Assembly (NCBI GenBank): GCA_015146655.1
Contig: VKHL01000009.1
Span: 124,001 to 188,000, forward strand
Source of the DNA: Ochromonas danica
Taxonomy: Eukaryota; Sar; Chrysophyceae; Chromulinales; Chromulinaceae
Direction: 5' to 3'
Length of the DNA: 64,000 bases
The notes under the pieces are model-generated. The model saw only the letters and a list, made by a program, of their open reading frames with translations, ran no database searches and was not told where the DNA came from. Below, piece by piece: positions 54,644 through 64,000 of this stretch (position 1 is its first letter; every line of letters begins with the position of its first letter). Made by a program: the position numbers and the translations under genes.

Positions 54644-56155
54644 TCTTTGCACTATTATTAATGAGGTAGTATGGGATGTACGTCAATATCTTTCACTGAC
54701 AAGATATGTTCGAAGAGTAGTAAATAGGAGAGATATTGTTGATCTCCTAACCTTCTCCGGCAAGATCACTCAATCCGGAAATTCGCTCGAATTCGGAAGC
54801 ATTCACTCATTCCATGGAATGAGGGAGCTACACCCCAACGCAGTGAGAAGTAATAATGGTGGCCGCTTTAAACGCAATAAATAAATCCAATAAACGCGGA
54901 AACATATGTGAGAAACTCGCACAGAAACTTTTGGTTTTGTCAGCCCTCCTCTGTCTACAGGCTGATCCGGCCAACGGTCACAGAAAACGCTTTTTTGCAC
55001 TTTTCCCAATGAAATCGTTGTTGCTTGAAAACTCTGAATACACCATTAGAAAGCCCTTTTTTCGCGCTTCAAGAATCGATAGACTCACCTTCGCAACTCC
55101 TCTTCCTTGAAGAGAAATGATGCAAAATCCATTTTTGAACTTTATAAAAAACCCTTTTTCTCAACAACCAGAAGGAGTTAGGGAAGCGAGCGCCTATCTT
55201 TAGATCCCTTATCCAATAAGGAACTATAAGCACTCCTCCTCCTCCTCCTCCACCCATCAATACTGGGCAGCTTGACCCACCAGCAGTGCCGAAGAAGAAG
55301 CGATTACTGAATGCTTCGCAGCTTAGTCAATGCAAAATGACTCTTAGTGAGTTGGCGTTGATGTTTGGGGTGTCTGTCTCGCTTTGTGGGTGCCTTTGTG
55401 CCTCAACCAAATTGCTGTTTTCAACCCACTATGAGCAGCACAGTACAGTGCAATACTTTGGATTGTAATAATAATATGATAGAATTTGACCATTCAGGTT
55501 GTTATTATCATAGTTACATTGTTGCGCACTACTTCTAAAGCCCATTCAAGCATCGGACACCTGCAGCGAGGAAGTGCTACTTGCTTGCCCCTACTGCAGC
55601 TGGCTCCAATACCAGGTAGCACCACGCCGTTCGCATTTCCAGACAAAATAAGCTACAACTGCATATTTATCCTCGTCATTTCCTTTTTGTGCATGACCAT
55701 ACCCTGCTTATGCTCTCCCTTCTTCTGGCCCTTCCCCTTATTCTTTGTCTCGTCGAGCTTTCTTGCTGGAAGAAAAGGAAGGGGTCGTGAAGGAAGGCTC
55801 TGTTATAGTTCTTCGAGCCCCCAGCCTTGCTTTTCTTGTCCTCATTTTGGAATAAAGGCACTGGAAGTTTGTTTGTGTGGCAAATTGAGTTTCCAATTTG
55901 CGTGGAAAAACCGTTTTTCTGCCTTTGCGTCACCCATTGTTTTGCGAAACGGTGGTGGGTCCCGGAAAAGGTGTTTTGGGCACTCTTGCCCGGATCAGCC
56001 TGTACTTGTGCTGTGCACCGAACATGCTCTCTCTAACATTCTCTCACATTTCTATTTACAGTACAACCTCTCTCTTGCTTTGCTTGGTCTCTTCTCTCTG
56101 TCCCCGCCACACACAACCCAATTTAACTGTTCAAAATTAAAAAGAAATTGAGAGG
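54644..56155. other. Long spacer without a supported gene
   Basis: 1.5 kb between the CRIB gene and eIF3j, divergently arranged. It has pyrimidine-rich stretches and several overlapping low-complexity frames (for example 55486-56151), none with splice or family support. A CAAATTG...CAATTTG pair lies near 55881-55900, and a TTCCATGGAA site is at 54810. Confidence 0.5.
54810..54819. promoter_or_regulatory. TTCCATGGAA palindrome
   Basis: Lies 167 bp upstream of the CRIB protein start, in the extended form ATTCCATGGAATG. Confidence 0.55.
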
Positions 56156-56863
56156 ATGGGAGACTCCTGGGACGATGATAACTACGAAGTGCCTGACTTG
56201 GCTTCTAACTTAGCTGCTCTATCTCTTCCTGTTGTTGAGGAAGTTGATGAAGCAATAACCAAACCAAAAAAAGCTCTTCCCATTGTCAAAACTGCGGGAG
56301 TCTTGAAGAAACAACAACAAGAAGCCGAAGCCCTCGCCAGAAAAATGGAAAGTTCCATGCTTAATAACGAAACAACAGAAGAAAGAAAAGCCCGCGAACG
56401 CAAGCAAGTTGAGGAAGCAGATGCTGAATTATCAAGAGAGTTGTTTCGTGGACAAGTAAGGAGCGAGGAGGTACCCCTGCTTCACGTGCTCAACGCTGCA
56501 AATGTACCAAGTATTCCTCTGAAGACCATTGAAGATCACGCCAAGCTTGGTTTAGGCTTGGGCCTCCGCCTCGCTGACTCTTCTGCTTTCCATTTGAATG
56601 CTTTCTACCAATCTCTGGTGCCTGCTTTAAAGCAGAGCAGAATCACTTTTAAGATGCTTGATGATCTTATCCGTGAGCTTCAAGAGATTCGTAATGAGAA
56701 GGCTTTGACTGAGAGTGCTGCCCAGCCTGCCCCTGTCAAGAAGTCGAAGAAGGAGCTGATGGCTGAGTACTGGGAGGATGGAGAGTTTTATGCCATAGAG
56801 GATAAATTTCGTTTCAATCTCGCGGAGAAAGCGAAATTGAAACGAAATTTTTATCGTGGATAA
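56156..56863 (+). CDS. EIF3J: Translation initiation factor eIF3 subunit J
   Basis: A single exon encodes 235 residues. The N-terminus MGDSWDDDNYEVPD is the acidic eIF3j start (SWDD). A Lys/Glu-rich coiled-coil region follows (residues 50-110, KARERKQVEEADAEL). The C-terminus ends in the diagnostic EYWEDGEFYAIEDKFRFNL-like block with basic residues after it. eIF3j is the loosely bound eIF3 subunit that sits near the ribosomal A site and aids mRNA and ribosome recycling. The length is close to human eIF3j (258). No intron is needed, and the start is clear. Confidence 0.93.
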   Translation: MGDSWDDDNYEVPDLASNLAALSLPVVEEVDEAITKPKKALPIVKTAGVLKKQQQEAEALARKMESSMLNNETTEERKARERKQVEEADAELSRELFRGQVRSEEVPLLHVLNAANVPSIPLKTIEDHAKLGLGLGLRLADSSAFHLNAFYQSLVPALKQSRITFKMLDDLIRELQEIRNEKALTESAAQPAPVKKSKKELMAEYWEDGEFYAIEDKFRFNLAEKAKLKRNFYRG

Positions 56864-57950
56864 CTTTTGATGTAATTAATATTGTGCTATAATTTCACTA
56901 TCTAAGTTAGAACGCATTCATCATAAAAGTATTCAAAACAATATATTTTTGCCATTGTGTTTTCACCCATTCATAAAAAAAATCAAGCGTATTAAAACTT
57001 CTATAACTTGATCAGGATCCCTCTTTTCCATATTAAACAAGTTAATTTGGTAGTAAGACTGAGCGTTCTTTACCGAATCTAAATCGATTAGCTGCATGAG
57101 GTGTAATGATGTTGATATTCAGTTTTCAAAATCATATTAGTTTATCTTTCCAAGTCGATTTTCATTCGGCGGTAAAAAGATGATTGGCATCAATTGAACA
57201 AGCTACATGTTCTAGGTACCCTCAATCGTCTATGTTGGAAGTCTTTTGTCTCTTAAATTCTTGTAAGTACTATTACTACTAATATAAATACAAAAAGGTC
57301 TTTTAGTTCTAACGTTCTAACCTTTAAAGTAGTATTAGTGCGTGGGAAATGTGTGTAATACACTAAAAGTTGTGTAATTCACTCAGCGGAACTGACATTT
57401 CCTCATCATTTGATCTTCTTCAGACATTTGCTCGACATTCTATGAGGCATGTCTGCAATCCTTTTTAACCAGAGATAAAACGTGACTAGCACTACGAACA
57501 GACGCAGTTTGACGATTCATTGTTGACTGTGTCTTGCTATATCCCAGTTTTTGACGAATTTCAAAAAGCATTTTCAGATTTCAATTTTGAGGCTTCATTT
57601 GCAGATATTGCAAAGCAAACGCCGTTTCTCTGTTTTCTATAGCCATTCAAATATATGGTCAAACTTTCAGCGAATTTAATGAAGTAGTCATTGAGAATTA
57701 TTCGAAAATGGTGAAAATAAAAAACGTCGCAACAGCAGTTTCCCGCGTGAATCCAAGAATCCTTTATTAAACTTAATTTAACATTAATATCTCTTAATTT
57801 AATATACGTCAACATGTTACAAAGTGCTTTGCCGACTATTGCACAAGAGAGGCATGCATCTTCCCATCTCCACAAAACAACAACAACAGGCTCAACAAGT
57901 TTACGCCCAATTATAAAGACTGGTGGCGGATGCTAAACCCTTCTCCAGAG
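56864..57950. other. AT-rich gene-free stretch
   Basis: About 1.1 kb, more AT-rich than its surroundings. A 104-codon minus-strand frame (57561-57875) has no family resemblance and unusual composition, so I treat it as chance. It is followed directly by the telomere-type tract. Confidence 0.5.
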
Positions 57951-57951
57951 G

Positions 57952-57992
57952 CTAACCCTAACCCTAACCCTAACCCTAACCCTAACCCTAAC
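57952..57992. repeat. Interstitial telomere-type tract (CCCTAA)n
   Basis: Between six and seven perfect CCCTAA units (TTAGGG on the minus strand) lie inside the window, flanked by unique sequence on both sides. Base composition changes from AT-rich on the left to more GC-rich on the right. It may mark an old chromosome-end fusion, or a break repaired with telomere sequence. It may also be a cis element. Confidence 0.95.
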
Positions 57993-58701
57993 AATCTTCT
58001 TAGCCATCAGTGGCATTGGACTTCTTGGCCGGGCCCTGCCAGTGGAGTTCATGGAATAGGGACCTTGCTTCACGAAAGGAGTTTGAACTTCCTCGGCTAG
58101 CGACTAGTTAGAGATAGAAACTCTTTACTACCAGTCGTTTCCAGGCAAAAGCCAGAGCAGGGACTGTCTACGTGTTATTGCTTTGACACTGTCGACGGAC
58201 ATACGAGGCTGATCGAAGGGGAAGCCAACAACCGCCGCCTTCGAAACGTGAGCTTAGCAATCACAATGCGCGGGCCTTTCGATGGTAGGGCTGCCGCTGC
58301 TGCTGGTACTGTAGACATAGCATACATCAATCAATCTAGTACAACAGCAGAAGGTGTCTGGAGCTACATCAATCTCGCTCCGCCGTCTCACTCAACTAGA
58401 GAATTGTTAGTGTCAATGAACAGTAAGGTTCAAAGAAGAGTGACATAGGATAGGAGAGGTACTGTTAACTCCCACAGAGAGCAAATCAACCGCACTAGAC
58501 TACTGTAGACTAAACAAATAATTCAATAATGTTCTATTCCATGGAATGAAGGTGGTTTTCGACGGTTTCACTCTTGGGCCAGACAGCGGTTTCACTCTGC
58601 TGCATGGACTCTGTGCGGTTGTTGTTGTGGTGAGAGCACTGGCAGCAGCAACGGTTAGACAACAAATAGACAATCTCTTCAACTGTATCAAGAAATAGAC
58701 C
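57993..58701. other. GC-richer spacer before CFAP20
   Basis: About 700 bp, more GC-rich than the stretch left of the telomere tract. A short plus-strand frame at 58248-58448 has a Met-rich start and an Ala run but no family support. A TTCCATGGAA site at 58537 is close to the CFAP20 start. Confidence 0.4.
58537..58546. promoter_or_regulatory. TTCCATGGAA palindrome
   Basis: Lies 156 bp upstream of the CFAP20 start, in the extended form ATTCCATGGAATG. Confidence 0.55.
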
Positions 58702-59613
58702 ATGTTTCGAAATACTTATCAATCAGGCTTTTTGTCTATCTTGTACTCTATTGGGTAAGACAAAACAAAACCTTTCATTTTCCTTATCCTTGTCTGATAT
58801 TTGTCTCATTGTTATGTTTTGGATTTGTTTTGAAACTCCAACCCTCACACCTACTACTTTCTCTATTAGGAGCAAGCCTTTGCAGATCTGGGATAGCAAA
58901 GGTAATGTCCCATCTTCCTTCCCTATCCCTAGTAGTTGAATTGTGCTAATCGCCAAGATGTTGTCTCTCAGTGCGCAATGGACATATCAAACGCATCACA
59001 GACACAGACATCCAGTCCAGTGTCTTAGAAATCATGGGGACAAATGTTAGCACAACCTTTATTCAATGTCCTGCTGATCCTAAGAAGACCCTTGGTATTA
59101 AACTACCTTTCCTGGTCATGATTATCAAGAATGTAAGTCTTCCGAAACCACTGCTTTCCAAACAATAACAACAACATTTGACTTGATTTGGTTTGTGTTT
59201 GTTTCGTTGTGTATGGATGAATGAATGGGATGCTTTAGTTGCGCAAATATTTCACATTTGAAGTCATGGTGTTAGATGATAAGAATGTTAGAAGACGATT
59301 CCGAGCTTCCAATTATCAATCAACTACTCGTGTGAAGCCTTTCATCTGTACCATGCCTATGAGATTGGATGAAGGATGGAATCAAATCCAATTCAACTTG
59401 TCTGATTTCACACGTCGTGCTTATGGTACGAATTATATTGAGACATTACGTGTTCAAATTCATGCGAATTGTCGTATTCGTCGCATTTATTTCTCGGATC
59501 GGTTGTATTCTGAAGATGAATTACCACCTGAATTCAAGCTTTTCTTGCCCATTACTCAGCAACAGAATGCCGCAGCTGCGGCTTCTCAACAAGTAGCACC
59601 ACATGAAGGATAA
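58702..59613 (+). CDS. CFAP20: Cilia- and flagella-associated protein 20
   Basis: Exons 58702-58754, 58870-58901, 58972-59132 and 59239-59613 give 206 residues. The sequence is nearly that of animal and algal CFAP20: [87 protein letters not shown] and [24 protein letters not shown]20 is the inner-junction protein that joins the A and B tubules of axonemal doublets, and its presence implies a motile or at least doublet-bearing cilium. Only the C-terminal tail, Gln/Ala-rich, is variable. Splice joins are fixed by the conserved sequence, so the exon map is reliable. Confidence 0.98.
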
Positions 59614-60005
59614 AGAAGGAAGTGTGTGGCATGGAGTCTTTCAAAAGGAAAGATCTAAACTTGCTCATGCTTTCTCTGCTTCTGCTTTTTGTGTATGTAT
59701 TGTACTTGCCCTCTCCTCTCTCTCTGAGGGGAACTGTTGCCTCCCATCGCTATTGTTGTAATAACTATTAACAAGAGCAGCGAGAAGAATGCCAACTACT
59801 TGTATTTAATGTTAGTGCATCAATTTCGTCAACCACAATCACAACCAAGCAAAGCATACAATAAAAGAAAAATTCACTACCATTGCGAATTGTTGTTGCA
59901 GGGAATAATGGAAGGAGATAGAAAGTATAGGTGATGATAATGATGATATTCTGATTAGCGCCGAGTGATTCCCCCCGAACAATTCATTCATTCACACGAT
60001 TCTTC
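59614..60005. other. Spacer between convergent genes
   Basis: About 390 bp between two converging ciliary-type genes, presumably both 3' untranslated regions. Nothing else is seen. Confidence 0.5.
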
Positions 60006-62768
60006 TTAGTTCATCGACATCGACATCGCCACTTCGTGTTGAAGAATATTGCGAAGTTTGCTTTGCATGCGTTGTCGAACAAGTTCAGCCAATTGCATTT
60101 GCTGTTCACCTTCCATTGAACTTCTTGCCAGAGAAGAAGTGAAGGAAAGGTCCCCGAAGTCTGTTGGAACAACTTGGGCCCGACCTGCTCGATGCGTGCT
60201 ATCTGAAGTTTCCTTGGTCGCTCTCCTGGATTGCTGTGGGACACTTTCATTCATAGGTACGACGGCTGCAGCCCCCATCAATCCATCTTCATCAGTGCTT
60301 TCATCATATCGACTCACAAAGGATCGACGAGAAGACTTAGCAGGAGTCAAAGCAGAGGAGGACAGATTCATCACAGCAGATTCAGAAAGAGATTGCGCAA
60401 CGTGACGAAGCCGTTTGGAAACATGCTCCAAGTTCTTTGTGGCAGCTAAGACAGAGGTGGACAATGCCGTTAACGCTTCCATCTCGGCACGAACTGCAGG
60501 ATCTTTCAATGCAGATGGTGAATGCTTCTTCACTTTCTTCTTCTTGCTTCCTGTGGCAGGTGCAGAAGATTTGACTTCTTTCACCTTTTGAGGTGAAGAT
60601 CGACGCTCTTTCTCGATTGAACGTGTTTGTTTCATTCGTGTAATTGGGCGAGAATGTGATCGCTCGTGATTCTCATGGATATCTTCCATCGACTTCTTTA
60701 TTGCACTATCCGCAACATAACTTGTGCCAACATTGGATTGCTTTCTACTGTCTGGGCGAACACGAGGAGGACTATAAACTGCTGCAGGGACCCAAGGCCG
60801 TTGCTTTGGAGGGCTACTGCCCACACCATTCACAGCATTACGCAAGCGAGGAGGAGATGAGCTCACAGTCCTCAACTTCCTGTTGATAGCCACAATGGAG
60901 TCACGGGCATGTCTATTCGAAACTCCCTTCGGCTGCATATAGCGAGGTAATGGAGAATCGTTTCTAGACCTGGATGGTCTCACGTCTTGGTGTGATTTAG
61001 AAGGTGGGGCTGATTTGGGACGCATTGAAATCCTAGACGGAGGCCTATTGAACACAGAAGTCATTTAATAGAGAAATAGATGACGGTCAGTCACCACATT
61101 ACCTGTGATCATAACTATGACTGGGTCGAGCTTCAGGCCAATATTCCCATCCATTGGATTGCCGGATAGGGGCACGGACAGGTAAACCATGATCCAGATA
61201 ATCATTAACCTCCTCTGCCTCTTCTGCTGCACCATCACTAACGTCTGCTACACTATCACCACGCTCAGGAGCAAAGAGAAGATCATGAAAAGGACCATCT
61301 GCCATTCTTCGTATCGTAGCAGCTTGACCAACATGATCAGTTGCCAAATCATAGAGAACAGCTGCTTCCTGCGCTTTCTTCCCAGATACAACACCATTTT
61401 CTGACACACCATGATCCACAACACCTTCTTCTGGGGACTCAAGACAATAGGAAAGACAAGAATAAGCTCGTGCATCATCACTGGAGAGATCTTCTCGACT
61501 ATCACCCATGGCCTCCACGGATTGTAAGCGCATCCACGTCCTCAACAACCAAGCAATGCGAATGGGTAACAAATCAAGACGAGCATAGCCACTATTTAAT
61601 GCAGCAGCTTTCTCATCTCTTCGCAGTTGACCTTCTTTACTAGCCATAACGTGATACAAATTACGAATATTTTCAGCCGCACAGGCTGTATTTCCTCGTA
61701 ATAAAATGGTTTGTAGAGTATCATTACTTCGAACTGATGCCAAAATCTCCTCATACCGATCTTCACGAAGTTGATTATCGGCAAGATTTAAACCTAACAG
61801 CCAATAGGACTTCTTCAAAACTCGTGCAAAATCTTCTGACAAAGTTCCAGCAAAGAGATTCCCACACAAACTTAACGCAACCAGGCCTTCCCCTAGCACC
61901 TCTTTGTCTCCTTCACTCAATTTGTCAGCATTAATATCATTTGGATCTGCCCGTAACGTGGAGTTCCAATACAGATCATCTAAACTATTCTCTCTGGCCT
62001 AAGACATCACACAGTGAGACATTACAACACAGATAGAATAGATGGACAAGAGCCAAACTCACTTTGAGAATACTAGCAAGATATCTCCAAGAAGCGTCAG
62101 TCAGCTTGCAAGCTTCAATGGCTAACACTTGAAGCGGTAACTTGCAAAGGTACGGTGTAATGGCCCGCAGCCCCAAATCACCGCCAATATCACACGAGCG
62201 GAAAACTAACCAACGCATTTCAGCTTCTTCCTGGGCAGCCGTCAATGCTCTTCCCAAGGCTGTCATAAAGGCACTTCCTAACTTGACTAAATGGAAAGTA
62301 ATCATTTGCAGATGATGACATTTCGCAATGAATTGTAGCAGTTCTCGAAGTAAAAGGGAATCATGAGAACGCAAAGCAGATGTCGAACGACGGCGATGGA
62401 CACTTGCTCCACACGATCGATTCACTTCAATACTGCGAATCTCACGACAAGCCTGTTCGTTCATACAAAAGTCAACCAGGACCACAGGGGAGAGATCAAA
62501 GTGAGAGCAAGTCTCAGCATACCAGTTTTGTCTGGAAGAATTTGATTAAGATAGGGATGTCATCGTCAGCAACTTCCAAGTCAGACAAGATCAATCTGCG
62601 GCTGTCCAAGCCTTGGATCAACTGCCACGGCGGTGCACCACGATAGCTGCTGTCCTCTCTAAGAGGTGATGGTGAAGATGATCACAGTGCAAGCAAAGTT
62701 GAAGTGATCGTCATGCGGTTAGCTTACTGGATGAGTTTCTTGAAGAGGTGGACAAGATCTCCTTTCAT
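60006..62768 (-). CDS. Leucine-rich repeat protein, CEP78-like
   Basis: Five exons, 62768-62728, 62658-62523, 62452-62063, 61998-61103 and 61044-60006, close in frame and give 833 residues. The start at 62768 (MKGDLVHLFKKLIQ) joins smoothly to the second exon. The N-terminal half holds LRRs such as LQVLAIEACKLTDASWRYLA, GLVALSLCGNLFAG and WLLGLNLADNQL. After an LRR ending 'ASILK' comes ARENSLDDLYWNSTLR, which parallels the segment following the 'AKILK' repeat in centrosomal CEP78. The C-terminal 400 residues are basic, Ser/Pro-rich and disordered. A basal-body role fits, but orthology is tentative; it could be another LRR scaffold. Confidence 0.65.
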
Positions 62769-63254
62769 CACCACCTGGTCACCTCGGACTAAACGAAGAA
62801 CAAAGTATCAACAACTGCAAGATAACGATGTAGCTTCTCTCTATAAGATCATCTCGTGACCTGGACGAGATTCGTTCAATGATAGTGAGCGTATGCGAAA
62901 GATTTGACACGATTTCGTGAAAACGTGGAAACCATAAATAGTCAATTTCTTCAACGGCTTCAACTGACTGACCCTACCTTCCTCAGCTTATAGAGTAATC
63001 AGTAAATTTTTTCTTCCACGATGATGGAGGAAGGACTGGATTTGGATTGGATTGCCTTTGACTGGCCGAGGGTATGAAATCAAGCGACAGCACCACAGCA
63101 TCAACAACAGTCACTCCAAAAAGCCAAATATTTGGACCTTTAGACGGAAGTTAACAATCTCGCCTCACCCACACAAAACAGACGTCCCGCTGTGATCATC
63201 AATATTGACTTCAAATATTAAACTCAATATCTGTTGTTCACCAATTGGATTAAA
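62769..63254. other. Divergent promoter region
   Basis: About 490 bp between the divergent CEP78-like and ATPase genes. No TTCCATGGAA site and no foldback were found in it. Confidence 0.4.
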
Positions 63255-64000
63255 ATGTTCTTAAAAATTCGTACTCATCAAGTTCAAAGATGCTTCAAGT
63301 CGACTCTGATAAGAACATTCACTGCTACTGATCCTATTCATACCAAGCAAACGGTCCATTTTCGTACCAAAATTGCGATGATTCTCGGAAGTATCGTTGC
63401 GGGAACAGCTTTTTATTTTTCTCACAAAGATGATCTTGCGGTGTCGACGGCTGATTCAGTATTTTCTGCATTTTATCAAGGTCGAGGTTTTAATGTAGAC
63501 TCAGACAAGAAGGCCACCATTGTTCGTGAGGACCTTAATAAGAAACTGCTTGCATACTCAAACCCGAGGAAATCGATCTCTATGCGGTTGTGGTGGGTGA
63601 GAGAGGGTCTGGCAAGTCCACAGCGGTGCGCAAGGTCATCGCCTCCCTTGGCGAGCCAAGAGGTGTTGTCTACTTTAATACACCAGATAACCCCCGTTAT
63701 TTTTCTGTTCAACTTGCAAAGACTATAGGATTAAAAGATGAAATAGTGGGCGGAGTGCGTAGATATCTTTCCGGCCATAGCAAGGAGGAGAAAGAGTCAG
63801 ACATGAATTACGAGCCTCTCGCGACACACTCCAAGAGGCTTCGTAATGCTCTACTGGAGGCCGCGTCTGCCTTCAAGAAAAAGCATAAGAGACCATTGGT
63901 ATTGGTGATCGACTCAGCGGATCGTCTGGCTGAGAAAGAGCCGGAGTTCTTGGAAATCTTTCAAGACTTTGCCAAGGACTGTGCTTGTGAAGGCACCCTG
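63255..64000 (+). CDS. Mitochondrial-type P-loop ATPase, 5' part
   Basis: The gene starts at the ATG at 63255 and runs off the window. A basic N-terminus rich in Arg, Lys and Ser and free of acidic residues looks like a mitochondrial presequence. A single TM helix, IAMILGSIVAGTAFYFS (about residues 43-60), follows. Then come a Walker A motif, GERGSGKST, and a Walker B, PLVLVIDSAD. The arrangement suits a membrane-anchored AAA or STAND ATPase. The frame changes near 63561-63566: the upstream frame (...NKKLLAYSNP) and the ATPase frame (PEEIDLYAVVVG...) differ by one base. A 62-nt GT-AG intron (about 63480-63541) can bridge them, but it would drop coding-looking residues. A frameshift or sequence error is therefore equally possible. 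Confidence 0.65.

Noticed and set aside
54856-55110. An 84-codon plus-strand frame
   Set aside because: Lys/Phe-rich with no family features; the surrounding sequence lacks splice-linked coding continuation.
55486-56151. A 221-codon plus-strand frame upstream of eIF3j
   Set aside because: It is Phe/Ser/Pro-rich, low-complexity, lacks a family match or start context, and ends inside the eIF3j leader; more likely pyrimidine-rich promoter sequence.
57561-57875. A 104-codon minus-strand frame in the AT-rich stretch
   Set aside because: Composition is odd, no splice partners or family features are seen, and such frames are expected in AT-rich DNA.
1-64000. Search by eye for tRNA, rRNA and CRISPR arrays
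   Set aside because: A few GGTTCGA/GGTTCAA strings (for example near 51137 and 18669) lack the rest of a tRNA cloverleaf; no regular spacer-repeat array or rRNA-like block was found.

Overview
The window is nuclear DNA from a flagellated or ciliated unicellular eukaryote of unknown lineage. Many genes carry short GT-AG introns, mostly 60-100 nt. Stops of all three kinds are used, so the code looks standard. Genes lie on both strands with short spacers. CFAP20 and a CEP78-like LRR protein imply a cilium, and one interstitial TTAGGG-type tract suggests a TTAGGG telomere. Bacterial-type families (VanX-like dipeptidase, SBBP propeller, Cys-less pentameric channel) sit among ordinary eukaryotic genes. 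All exon structures were worked out by eye from reading frame, splice signals and family resemblance; none has transcript support.

Layout. 1-6.4 kb: a truncated sulfotransferase-like gene, an orphan three-exon gene, a decayed Cys-rich fragment and a type II membrane sulfotransferase. 6.9-8.2 kb: an SBBP beta-propeller protein. 9-16 kb: a 767-aa orphan gene followed by a tandem duplication of about 2.3 kb that carries two near-identical exostosin-type glycosyltransferases. 16.3-18 kb: a membrane-anchored pepsin-like protein without normal catalytic motifs. 19-23.2 kb: an F-box/LRR protein and two uncharacterised genes. 23.8-29.7 kb: a PIKfyve/Fab1 lipid kinase. 30-32.8 kb: a tetraspanin-like four-TM protein and a SWEET sugar transporter. 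32.9-39.8 kb: VanX-like peptidase, a nuclear-looking SIM protein, a small CaaX protein, an HD phosphohydrolase and cactin. 40-47.4 kb: an orphan 705-aa protein, Old Yellow Enzyme, a small orphan, a tail-anchored FKBP and a nitrilase. 48-54.6 kb: a pentameric ligand-gated channel, an Akr1-like ankyrin-DHYC palmitoyltransferase and a tiny CRIB protein resembling CDC42 small effectors. 56-64 kb: eIF3j, interstitial telomere repeats, CFAP20, the CEP78-like gene and the start of a mitochondrial P-loop ATPase.

Two non-coding signals stand out. The 10-bp palindrome TTCCATGGAA occurs seven times, always between genes and mostly 70-300 bp upstream of a start codon. Several spacers also hold foldback repeats with arms of 19-41 bp, one perfect over 41 bp; some share CG-centred sequence such as ATTTTCG or CCCGAAATA. 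I found no operon-like system, tRNA, rRNA, CRISPR array or intact mobile element.
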